NCBI GenBank assembly: GCA_029784795.1
Contig: JAFMAW010000009.1
Span: 3,741 to 27,186 of the forward strand
Direction of reading: 5' to 3'
DNA: 23,446 nucleotides
From: Nitrososphaerota archaeon
GTDB lineage: Archaea > Thermoproteota > Nitrososphaeria > Nitrososphaerales > UBA183
Shown here one piece after another: positions 1 through 6,487 of this stretch. The notes under the pieces are model-generated. The model did not search any database. It was not told the DNA's origin and saw only the letters and a list, made by a program, of their open reading frames with translations. Positions within the stretch are counted from its first letter, which is position 1. Every line of letters begins with the position of its first letter. The position numbers were made by a program, and so were the translations under genes.

Positions 1-360
1 CCGTTGTTGTGCCAGTGGACGTAGGTGCGGACGCACTCGTCGATCGAACCCCTGTCGGTGCTCCTCCCCAGCCTGTGGATGAGGAACGAACGCCTTCAGC
101 CCCTTCTGGAACGCGGACAGCTTCCCCAGCGTCTGGTGGTGGTGGACCGACGACCAGATGTGCTTCCATGTGATCCGGCTCTCGCAGTACCTCCTCATGG
201 CGGAGTTCATCCTGCAGAACTGCCGCCCGTTGTCCGTGAGGAGGTTCTCGAAGACACCAGGGTGGAGACGCGTCATCCACTCCACGACCGCATCGCCGGT
301 CGCGTCCGCGATCCGCCCGGCGTGTTTCAAGAAATCCTTGAGCATCGTCAGGAATAACTA
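1..360 (-). pseudogene. Transposase remnant (integrase core, DDE/rve type), truncated and frameshifted
   Basis: Reading the minus strand from a stop at 360 gives an open frame with an integrase-core signature: LTDNGRQF (the second catalytic Asp with its usual NG) followed by a YCE segment and HHHQTLGKLSAFQKGLKAF, which matches the block after the second Asp in IS481-like and other rve transposases. Around position 80-92 the frame breaks; the following frame continues the homology with SIDECVRTYVHWHNN, the usual C-terminal tail. The N-terminal half, including the first catalytic Asp, is absent because of the in-frame stop at 358-360, and the C-terminus runs off the window. I therefore call it a 5'-truncated, frameshifted remnant. 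The exact IS family is not assignable here. It lies just downstream of the VWA gene on the same strand. Confidence 0.72.
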
Positions 361-400
361 GGTTGTAAATGAATTCTTTTGATTATCCGCATCCGGGTGG

Positions 401-2080
401 TCAGAACAACGACGACAGCTCGAGGTACGACTTCACGAAAGACTTCATCATCTGCGCCGGGGTGCTCACCACGCAGTTCACCGTGAAGTACTCCTCGATG
501 GCGCGGCTGTCGATGCCGAGCCCCATAAGGAAGGTCCCGGAGTTGGACACCGCCTTCACCGTCGAGACGAGCTCGTCCTCGATCCCGTTGTACCCGGTGG
601 GGACCCCGTCCGACGCCACGACCAGCACCTTCGTGTCCACCGGCTGCTGCGAAAGGGCGCTCTGGGCCACCTTGATGGCGTCCGGGAGGAGGGTGACGTT
701 CCTCTGCTGGATCCCCCCTATCCTGGCCTTGGTCTCCGAGGTGTACCCCTCGTCGAAGTCCTTGATGATCTGGATGGAGTTGTTGAACGAGAATATCCCC
801 CACTGGCTCTGGACGGGGATGAGGTCCTTCACGACCTCCGCAAGGCAGGTGCTGATCCCCCTCACTTCGTGGGAGAACCCCGAAGTGCTCTTGCTGGCGT
901 CAAGGAGGATCGCCCAGGCCTCGTTCTTGTGGATCGGCTCATCCCTGAGGAACACGTCAGAGCGCATCTCCCCGGAAGCGACAACCTGCATCGCGGCCTG
1001 GGTGTCTACCTGGCCGCTCTCGTGCCCCCCCGTCTCGTCGAGGACGTTCTTCACCTGTCGGAGCTGGTCGCGGATGTTGCGTATAGGCCCTGAGAGGGTC
1101 GACCTGATGCGCATGAAGTTGGCGTAGTCCCCGCTGGGGTACTCTATCCCGTCCAGCCTCGTGCCTGAAACGTACTTCTCGTACCTTTCCTTGATCTTCT
1201 GGAGCTTGGAATCGGACGCCTTCAGCGCGTTGTATATGTCCCTGGCTTCCGAGTCGTCCTGGGGCGCCTGCTCCTCTCCCAGCCCGACCGCCGCGAGCGC
1301 GGAGGCCTCAAGGCCCTTCGGGTCCTCCGACTCCACCACCTGCCCCTCGAAGATGTTCGACTCCCCATGGGACTCGGTGTGAGGGAACGAAGGCACCTCC
1401 CTGATACCGCTCCCCTTCGTGAGCCTGCCGTAGATCTCGTCCGCCGCCTCGAAAAGCTCCTTCGGGAACCCGGCGCTCGCCTTCACAGACGCGTCCACCG
1501 CGCCCCTGGCCAGGGTCGCGAGCCGCCTGACCTCCCTGTCCTCCTCCTCGTCCCCTCTGAGGCCGTGGTTCACCCCCCAGAGCTCGAGCAGCACCTTCGT
1601 GGCCATCCTCTCGGGGCCCACTATGTCGTCCGCGCTCTTGATCCTCATCCCCGAGATGAAGTTGGCGTAGGCGATGTCAGGCATTATCCCGGGCCACTCG
1701 TCCGCGGCCTTCTTCGTGACCCGGAAGTCCTCCAGCAGGGACACGATGTACGTAGCCGTCTTGAGGTCCTTGTCCTTCGCCCAGGCCGCGTACTGCTTGA
1801 AGTCGGAGTGGGCCGCGTGGAGGGCCCCGTGGTAGAGAGAAGCGCGGTACAGCCGCCAGAGGCTCGTCCAGGCGTGCTCGTCGGCGTCGAAGTAGAGCCC
1901 GTGGAGGTTGTAGAACCCCTTCTCGTCCATCCTGGGGACGGGGAGCTTCAACACCATCCCCGCCTTGTCCGCGGTCAGGGCAGGGGACCGCAGGTCCTTC
2001 TGGAGTATCAGCCTGAAGGTGTCGTAGTCCCTCTTGCCGACGCTGGTGACGAGGTTCCAGGAGTAGTCGAGCACGTTCAT
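401..2080 (-). CDS. VWA-domain protein, partner of the MoxR/NorQ-type AAA+ ATPase
   Basis: This 559-residue protein has a C-terminal von Willebrand factor A domain (about residues 385-555). A complete MIDAS metal site is visible: DASKS at 394-398, a Thr in NVTLLPDAI (463) and Asp491 in ASDG. The first 380 residues are helical and charged, with an acidic linker near 240-285, and are not recognisable as a known domain. Its ATG lies inside the stop of the upstream AAA+ gene (ATGA, 4-nt overlap), so the two are translationally coupled. In known MoxR-VWA, NorQ-NorD and CbbQ-CbbO pairs the ATPase and VWA protein form a chaperone that remodels or inserts metal into an enzyme complex. No target enzyme gene is visible in this window, so the client is unknown. 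The domain call is strong; the role is inferred from the pair. Confidence 0.88.
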   Translation of the reverse strand: MNVLDYSWNLVTSVGKRDYDTFRLILQKDLRSPALTADKAGMVLKLPVPRMDEKGFYNLHGLYFDADEHAWTSLWRLYRASLYHGALHAAHSDFKQYAAWAKDKDLKTATYIVSLLEDFRVTKKAADEWPGIMPDIAYANFISGMRIKSADDIVGPERMATKVLLELWGVNHGLRGDEEEDREVRRLATLARGAVDASVKASAGFPKELFEAADEIYGRLTKGSGIREVPSFPHTESHGESNIFEGQVVESEDPKGLEASALAAVGLGEEQAPQDDSEARDIYNALKASDSKLQKIKERYEKYVSGTRLDGIEYPSGDYANFMRIRSTLSGPIRNIRDQLRQVKNVLDETGGHESGQVDTQAAMQVVASGEMRSDVFLRDEPIHKNEAWAILLDASKSTSGFSHEVRGISTCLAEVVKDLIPVQSQWGIFSFNNSIQIIKDFDEGYTSETKARIGGIQQRNVTLLPDAIKVAQSALSQQPVDTKVLVVASDGVPTGYNGIEDELVSTVKAVSNSGTFLMGLGIDSRAIEEYFTVNCVVSTPAQMMKSFVKSYLELSSLF

Positions 2081-4479
2081 GCCTGCTTCTCCGTCCCCGT
2101 CCCGAAGACCATCTGCACGACCCGGCGCACGGCCCCCTGCACCTCGGCGTCGTCAGAGGTGACCGAGATTATCGTCTCTTCCGCGGCCGCGTTCGGGGTC
2201 AGCCCGTCCGCCACGAGGGTCGCCCAGTTGACGATGTCCCCCACGGAGGGGGCATAGGGGAGGTCCCCGTTCTTGTACCGCTTCCTCATGTCCGCGGCCA
2301 CCCTGACCATCCTCTCGGTGGTGGTGAGGGGGACGTTCGCCCTCTCCGCTATCATGGCCACCTCCCTCTTCGATATCTTCGGCCCGACGCTCAGGTAGTC
2401 GAAGTCGACCCAGACGCTCATCCTCCTCCTGAAGGCTGCGTTGAGGGGCTTCGTGCCTGCGAACTCCGCAGAGTAGGGGTTCATGCTGATTATGACGTAG
2501 CCCTGAGGGTGCCTCGGGATTATCTCGTTGTCCTTCTCCGTGAGCACCATGTGGCCTCTGGTGTCGAGGATAGGGTTGAGCCTGGTGGCTATGTCTTGCT
2601 TCATCATGTTGGCCTCGTCGAGATAGAGTATCCCCCCATGCCTGCACCACGACACGATGAGGCCGTCGATCCAGTTCTCTTTGCCGAGGCCGACGAACCT
2701 GCCGAAGAGGTCGTAGACCGACGTCTGGAGGCCGCAGTTGATCTCCCACAGGGGGAGGCCGGCCATCTTTGCGACGAGGTACACGATGTGGGTGTTGTGA
2801 GTCGCCACCCCGCCGAACCCCGCAACGAACGTCTCGTTTCCTGGGACCTGGAAGTCGTAGACCCATCCGTCGTAGGGGACTTCTTCCACGGACCGGACGG
2901 AGTCCCAGAGCAGGTTCGTTTCTGCGAGCTCCCGGAGCTCCTCTGAGTTGAGGTCCTGGGCGACCTTGGCAAGCGTGCTCAACCCCACGTCCTTTCCGCA
3001 CGGGTAAAGCGCTGAGACCGTCCGCCTGTGGAGCCTCTCGCCCCTCAGCTCGGCCGGGAGCCGGGAGTATGCGGCCTTCGCCGCTGCGATCATCTCGGGG
3101 GTCACTTTGACCTTCTCGACGCGGCCTCTCCAACCGCTCCTCTCCGGAGCCGGGGTGCTGAGCTCGATCCCAAGAGCCGATGCCCCGTCCCTCGCGATCA
3201 CCACGGAGTGGGACCCTGTCCTCTTGATCCTGAGGGTGGGAAAGATGCCCAACTGCTCGCACAGGATCGTCAGGCCGTTGGCCAACTCCCTGCTCGACGT
3301 GCTCAGGACGGCCTCCGACCCCTCTTCTCCGCCGCCTCCGTCAAAGAAGCCTTTGAGGAATGCGACCTTGGATTCGTCCTCCATCAGATAGACAAAATCT
3401 GGGACCTTCTTGTAGCGCGCCTGCGACCCCTTCCCAGTCCCTGTCCTCTTGCTGACTGTGACGGTCGACAGGAACCCGACGAAGGCCTTGCTGAAGATAC
3501 GAAGCTCGGCCAGCCCCCTCTGAGCTCCCACGGAGGTAGAAAGACCAAGCTTCTTGGCAACCCCCCTTGCCCTGTCGACCAGCTCGGCGTCCTTGTTGTA
3601 GATTGACGCGAAGCCCTTGCCTACGTACCCCTCCGCAACGAAAAACCCGAGGAACCACGCGAACTCGGCGTCCAGCGAAACGGCCGCCCGCGCAGGAACC
3701 TGTACCGACTCGCCTCCTCCAAGGACCACTCCCCTTTCCGTGGCCTTGGCCCCGGGCAGGTAGTCTGCGATCATGAGCTGGGTCAAGAGCTCCAGCCCCA
3801 TGGCGGGCAGATGCCGCACTATGGGTATCCGAGACCCTGCCCCTAGCTCGCTCGCCTTCACTTCTTCCCCTTCTACGATGAAGGAGTGCCCCGGGGTAGC
3901 CGTTATGGACCTGTTTCGCAGAGTGGTCACTCTGAGGACGTGCCCCTTGTGCATCGACCTGGCCATGGCGAACGGCCTGGTCCAGGACATCGCATTCCTG
4001 GCCCTGTCCAACGAAAGGACCCTCACGTCCGCCTTCGTCAGGACTAGCGTCTCCCAGCCGTCCTCAGTCCTCCTGACCGGCATCTTCCTAGCAAGGCTCT
4101 CGAAGAGGGCGTCCATCGTGGTCAGCAAAGGCTTCCCGTCGACCAGCGCGAAAAGAGGTTCGCCCTCGCAGACGCTCTTCCCGGTGCCGCTTGGGCCGAT
4201 GAGCGCGCACTGCTTGAAGTAGAAGAGGGCCCTCGTCACCTTCTCCACGTAGCTCTCCCCCTCGTCCACGTACTCGGGGACGTTCGCGGGGACGATGCTC
4301 TTCAGCGAGTCGGGGTACGAGTAGCCCTGGCCCAGGTCGTACTTGACGGTGTTGTATCTCTCCTTCAGCGACTGGATGCCGGTCTTCGGCGCCACGGAGA
4401 GCTTCACGGTCAGCCTCGCGCCGGCGCCCTCGGCCTTTGCCACGAGTGCGTGCTCCTTGGAGTCCTCGCCAGAAATCAA
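2077..4479 (-). CDS. MoxR/NorQ-CbbQ-type AAA+ ATPase interrupted by an intein
   Basis: The 800-residue precursor is a 341-residue AAA+ ATPase once the intein (residues 104-562) is removed. Extein features: Walker A GPSGTGKS at 95-102, split just after Val103; Walker B ILYLDEAN near 617-624; a sensor-1 Asn in ISMNPYS (664-670); and FRRRMSVWVDF near 683-693, the Arg-finger region typical of the NorQ/CbbQ/GvpN branch. These proteins work with VWA partners, and the downstream VWA gene overlaps by 4 nt. The chosen start is TTG at 4479: a TATA box (GTATAAA, 4503-4509 on plus) lies about 26 nt upstream, consistent with a leaderless mRNA. An ATG at 4489 opens a different frame and gives only a shadow ORF. 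The ATPase can be active only after protein splicing, because the P-loop is separated from the rest of the domain. Confidence 0.9.
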   Translation of the reverse strand: MISGEDSKEHALVAKAEGAGARLTVKLSVAPKTGIQSLKERYNTVKYDLGQGYSYPDSLKSIVPANVPEYVDEGESYVEKVTRALFYFKQCALIGPSGTGKSVCEGEPLFALVDGKPLLTTMDALFESLARKMPVRRTEDGWETLVLTKADVRVLSLDRARNAMSWTRPFAMARSMHKGHVLRVTTLRNRSITATPGHSFIVEGEEVKASELGAGSRIPIVRHLPAMGLELLTQLMIADYLPGAKATERGVVLGGGESVQVPARAAVSLDAEFAWFLGFFVAEGYVGKGFASIYNKDAELVDRARGVAKKLGLSTSVGAQRGLAELRIFSKAFVGFLSTVTVSKRTGTGKGSQARYKKVPDFVYLMEDESKVAFLKGFFDGGGGEEGSEAVLSTSSRELANGLTILCEQLGIFPTLRIKRTGSHSVVIARDGASALGIELSTPAPERSGWRGRVEKVKVTPEMIAAAKAAYSRLPAELRGERLHRRTVSALYPCGKDVGLSTLAKVAQDLNSEELRELAETNLLWDSVRSVEEVPYDGWVYDFQVPGNETFVAGFGGVATHNTHIVYLVAKMAGLPLWEINCGLQTSVYDLFGRFVGLGKENWIDGLIVSWCRHGGILYLDEANMMKQDIATRLNPILDTRGHMVLTEKDNEIIPRHPQGYVIISMNPYSAEFAGTKPLNAAFRRRMSVWVDFDYLSVGPKISKREVAMIAERANVPLTTTERMVRVAADMRKRYKNGDLPYAPSVGDIVNWATLVADGLTPNAAAEETIISVTSDDAEVQGAVRRVVQMVFGTGTEKQA
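2794..4170 (-). other. LAGLIDADG-type intein inside the AAA+ P-loop
   Basis: The intein spans Cys104 to Asn562 of the precursor (459 residues). Splicing elements seen: N-terminal Cys (CEGEPLF); block B TPGHSF (195-200) with its Thr and His; a C-terminal block VYDFQVPGNETFVAG followed by the terminal HN; and +1 extein residue Thr563. Two LAGLIDADG-like helices, AWFLGFFVAEGYVG (274-287) and AFLKGFFDGGGG (373-384), retain acidic residues (Glu283 and Asp380), so the homing endonuclease may be active. A mini-intein would be about 150 residues, so this is a full-length bifunctional element. Insertion directly after GKS-V is a common intein site in P-loop ATPases. Joining residues 103 and 563 restores a continuous P-loop helix. 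Confidence 0.93.
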
Positions 4480-4502
4480 ACGCTCTCATCTTGCTGCTGA
4501 AG

Positions 4503-4509
4503 CGTATAA
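4503..4509 (-). promoter_or_regulatory. TATA box of the AAA+/VWA operon
   Basis: The minus strand reads TTTATAC centred about 26-27 nt upstream of the TTG start at 4479. This is the spacing expected for an archaeal leaderless transcript, and it supports the TTG over the out-of-frame ATG at 4489. Confidence 0.6.
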
Positions 4510-4515
4510 AGGATA

Positions 4516-4532
4516 ATGGATTCCTAATCCAT
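4516..4532. promoter_or_regulatory. Inverted repeat upstream of the AAA+ promoter, possible operator
   Basis: ATGGATT-CCT-AATCCAT forms a perfect 7-bp inverted repeat with a 3-nt centre, just upstream of the AAA+ TATA box. The half-site plus centre, ATGGATTCCT, recurs at 4602-4611, about 20 nt upstream of the presumed TATA region of the divergent gene at 4676. This 196-bp divergent intergenic region could hold a shared regulator site; no binding protein is identified. Confidence 0.4.
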
Positions 4533-4675
4533 GAAAGCCTGCGACCATCCTGGCCGCGGGTCCACCAATCGGCGTCCGGCCCTCCGCTTCCAGGCTACGA
4601 TATGGATTCCTGCTCTATACCTAGTTTTCGTATACCTTTATTTGGCATTACAAGCTCGTTGAAGGCAGGAAAGAT

Positions 4676-5110
4676 TTGGCTGGAATTGAAGTAGCCATAA
4701 GATCCGTCGAAGGAAGCAAGCTCGCGGAAGACGTGACCGCCGACAGCTCTGTGAGCTTCAACGTGGCTGCCAACCTGGTGGAGTCAGAGCGGAACCCCGA
4801 AAAGCTCACGCTGAAGTTCACCATCGAGCTGAACACGGAGCCCGACGTGGCGAAGATGACGATCGCAGGCACCGCCGTGCTGACAGGAGACGACAAGGAA
4901 ATCGACACCCTCCTGACCCCCAAGGAAGGCGAGTCGGTCCCTCCTGTCTTCATGAAGATCTACCAGCGGGTGTATGCGGTGCTGTACCTCGTCAGCGGCT
5001 CGCTGAAGATCCCATATCCCAGCCCGGGGTTGCTGAAGGGGGTACGCCTAGTGTCGACCAGGGAGATGTCCCAGGTGGCCACCCCCCAGAGCCGTAACGT
5101 GATGGCCTAG
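4676..5110 (+). CDS. Small protein with SecB-like pattern (paralogue A)
   Basis: A 144-residue protein starting at TTG (4676); an AT-rich TATA-like stretch lies near 4631-4643 and no better start is in frame. It has alternating beta strands (VSFNVAANL, LTLKFTIEL, KMTIAGTAVL) followed by a long helix (FMKIYQRVYAVLYLVSG) and a Pro-rich end (PYPSPGLL). This order of four strands, helix and Pro loop resembles the SecB chaperone fold. It is clearly homologous to the protein at 5919-6314: both share the FN/DV-A strand, a TIAG/QIGG-x-A strand, an IYxxxYxxLYL helix and a PSPxLLK/VKDV end. Function is unknown; a SecB-like holdase or a toxin-antitoxin-type chaperone is speculative. Its stop codon interlocks with the stop of the convergent winged-helix gene (CTAG at 5107-5110). 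Confidence 0.7.
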   Translation: MAGIEVAIRSVEGSKLAEDVTADSSVSFNVAANLVESERNPEKLTLKFTIELNTEPDVAKMTIAGTAVLTGDDKEIDTLLTPKEGESVPPVFMKIYQRVYAVLYLVSGSLKIPYPSPGLLKGVRLVSTREMSQVATPQSRNVMA

Positions 5111-5436
5111 GCTGCGTAGAGGGCCCTCGCTGAGACGAACACGGGCGGCTCCTGCTGGGACGGGATCACCGCCGGCTTCGTGAAGACGGCCTCGAGCTCG
5201 CTGAACCTCCTTAGGACGCCGTACCCCTCGTCCGTCAGCGAGACGAATATACCCGTGCCCTTGGATTCGCTCTTCAGGATCCCCTTCTGCTCGAGGAAGT
5301 CGAGCGCCTCCTTCAGGACCTTCCAGGCGAGGTTCGCCTTGTACATGATCCTGGTGCGCCTGATCTCCTGCTCTTCGGCCACCACCTTCATCACGTCAAC
5401 GAACACTTCGATCTTCGACCTGCGGATCAACTTCAT
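5107..5436 (-). CDS. Winged-helix transcription regulator (HTH_45/SSO10a-like)
   Basis: A 109-residue DNA-binding protein. The core (EVFVDVMKVVAEE, TRIMYKANLAWKVLKEALDFL, then GILKSES and VSLTDEGYGVLRRF) is the typical archaeal winged helix of the HTH_45 type, with the recognition helix around NLAWKVLKEAL and a beta wing after it. An upstream in-frame ATG at 5475 would give 122 residues, but the TATA box (5454-5463) lies inside that extension, so the ATG at 5436 is preferred. Two relatives of the same family are encoded at 17213-17557 and 17688-18020. It converges on the SecB-like gene, and the two stop codons overlap. Target genes are unknown. Confidence 0.83.
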   Translation of the reverse strand: MKLIRRSKIEVFVDVMKVVAEEQEIRRTRIMYKANLAWKVLKEALDFLEQKGILKSESKGTGIFVSLTDEGYGVLRRFSELEAVFTKPAVIPSQQEPPVFVSARALYAA

Positions 5437-5453
5437 GGATACAGCTTGCCGCC

Positions 5454-5463
5454 GTATATATCC
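5454..5463 (-). promoter_or_regulatory. TATA box for the winged-helix gene
   Basis: The minus strand reads GGATATATAC centred about 23 nt before the ATG at 5436. This gives a leaderless or near-leaderless transcript and decides the start of that gene. Confidence 0.65.
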
Positions 5464-5524
5464 CCCCACCAACATTCGCCCCTCAGACGGATGCTGAAGT
5501 TCTGGTTTTCGGCAACCTTCGGGG

Positions 5525-5746
5525 CTATCCCGCCGTCAGTTCCTTCTTGATCTGCTCGAACTGCCTGTGGTAGTCCATGGCGACTTTGTCCCTGTCCTGC
5601 TCCTGGACCATGGTGGTCGCAGCGTACGACACCACTTCGAGGGCCTCGTGCTCGGTCCTGAGGTGCTCTATCAGCCCCGTCTTCCCGTCGACTTGGGACA
5701 TGCACACCCTGCAGGTGTATATCACGTCCCTTGGCTCCTGCGGCAT
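5525..5746 (-). CDS. Small C2H2-type zinc-finger protein
   Basis: A 73-residue protein with one finger: YTCRVC...GLIEHLRTEH fits C-x2-C-x12-H-x4-H (Cys12, Cys15, His28, His33), the classical C2H2 spacing. A helical, charged tail of about 40 residues follows (VQEQDRDKVAMDYHRQFEQIKKEL), possibly a coiled coil. A longer reading from ATG 5794 is possible, but the TATA box (5768-5777) lies within it and is 26 nt from the ATG at 5746, so the shorter form is chosen. Single-finger archaeal C2H2 proteins are mostly uncharacterised; DNA, RNA or protein binding are all possible. Confidence 0.75.
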   Translation of the reverse strand: MPQEPRDVIYTCRVCMSQVDGKTGLIEHLRTEHEALEVVSYAATTMVQEQDRDKVAMDYHRQFEQIKKELTAG

Positions 5747-5767
5747 CACGGCCGATTGGCCTCGGTT

Positions 5768-5777
5768 CTTATTTAAC
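5768..5777 (-). promoter_or_regulatory. TATA box for the zinc-finger gene
   Basis: The minus strand reads GTTAAATAAG centred 26 nt upstream of the ATG at 5746, the canonical leaderless spacing. Confidence 0.65.
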
Positions 5778-5918
5778 GGTTTTATGGAGTTCAACCATGA
5801 AGCGAGACTCCATCTCCTTTGAAACGGTGCGTCGTCTGGGTTTGAAATCTATGTCAGACCGACGAGCGGAAAGGCGCGGCGAAGGGCCGACCCGACTCTA
5901 GAAACGGCTTCGGCGGCG

Positions 5919-6314
5919 CTAGTGCGCCAGGTGGACGTCCTTGACCAGCCATGGAGAAGGCGCGTCCAGCCCCTGGGTGGCAAGCGCGAGGTACAGCGCT
6001 TCGTAGTTGCTCCGGTAGATCTGGAGCGCGACGTCGCTGAGGACAGCCTCGCCTAGGTCCTCGAGGTTCTCGTCCTTGGCCAGCATGTCGACGCTGGCGG
6101 TAGCAAACCCCCCTATCTGCACCCTGTAAATCAGGGGGAATGTCTCGATGTCGATGGCGTACCTGAGCTTGATCTTGGCGCCGTCCCTGGACACGGTCTT
6201 GATGTCGGCCTGAAGGTCGAAGGTGTACTTCGCCCCCTGGGGGGGCTTGATGGCCACGAGACTGGTCCTGAGCTTGGTCAGGTGGGCTTCGACCTGCAGC
6301 TTCTGCGATAGCAA
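5919..6314 (-). CDS. Small protein with SecB-like pattern (paralogue B)
   Basis: A 131-residue paralogue of the 4676-5110 protein. It shows the same order: N-terminal strands (YTFDLQADI, KLRYAIDIET, YRVQIGGFATA), then a helix (ALQIYRSNYEALYLALATQGL) and a PSPWLVKDVHL end. The GGFA, IY-x4-aLYLal-x2-GL and Pro-loop pattern is close to the SecB layout (AGIF ... YxRExxxxLxxRGxFP). TTG 6314 is chosen because a TATA-like box (6341-6348) lies about 29 nt upstream; no ATG or GTG is in frame nearby. The 159-residue ORF from ATG 6333 in another frame is a shadow. Function unknown. Confidence 0.7.
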   Translation of the reverse strand: MLSQKLQVEAHLTKLRTSLVAIKPPQGAKYTFDLQADIKTVSRDGAKIKLRYAIDIETFPLIYRVQIGGFATASVDMLAKDENLEDLGEAVLSDVALQIYRSNYEALYLALATQGLDAPSPWLVKDVHLAH

Positions 6315-6326
6315 GGCCAGGAAGTC

Positions 6327-6338
6327 CCCGCATGCGGG
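6327..6338. promoter_or_regulatory. 12-bp perfect palindrome between TATA box and start, possible repressor operator
   Basis: CCCGCATGCGGG sits between the TATA-like box (6341-6348, minus) and the TTG start at 6314 of SecB-like paralogue B. That is where archaeal repressors block RNA polymerase recruitment or start-site access. No cognate regulator is identified. Confidence 0.4.
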
Positions 6339-6386
6339 TCGATTAAAGGAGAATTGAACTTTTGGCGCCCGGGCACGGTGCTTTTA

Positions 6387-6399
6387 GGGAAAACGGCAA
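6387..6399 (+). promoter_or_regulatory. Third copy of the GGGAAAACGGCAA box, upstream of the CruF-like gene
   Basis: The 13-mer GGGAAAACGGCAA matches exactly the upstream half of the elements at 9951-9975 and 10950-10975. It points toward the CruF-like gene but lies about 100 nt from its start rather than 52 nt, and lacks the ATCGACTAT half. TATA-like TTTAACC and GTTAAAT stretches follow at 6440-6454. Confidence 0.35.
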
Positions 6400-6487
6400 T
6401 TTTTCTCCGTCGTTCGCGCAGCATGGCAGTTGGGGCAAGTTTAACCAGTTAAATGGGTGGGCCTAGAGGCCTGAGTTCCAGTTGGGT

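Noticed and set aside
348..803. 151-residue minus-strand ORF
   Set aside because: Out of frame within the VWA gene; Arg/Gly-rich composition typical of a shadow frame in GC-rich DNA.
4088..4489. 133-residue minus-strand ORF with ATG just upstream of the AAA+ start
   Set aside because: It is the wrong frame across the start of the AAA+ gene and has Arg/Gly-rich low-complexity content.
5854..6333. 159-residue minus-strand ORF starting with ATG
   Set aside because: Shadow of SecB-like paralogue B, which has the homologous and structured frame.
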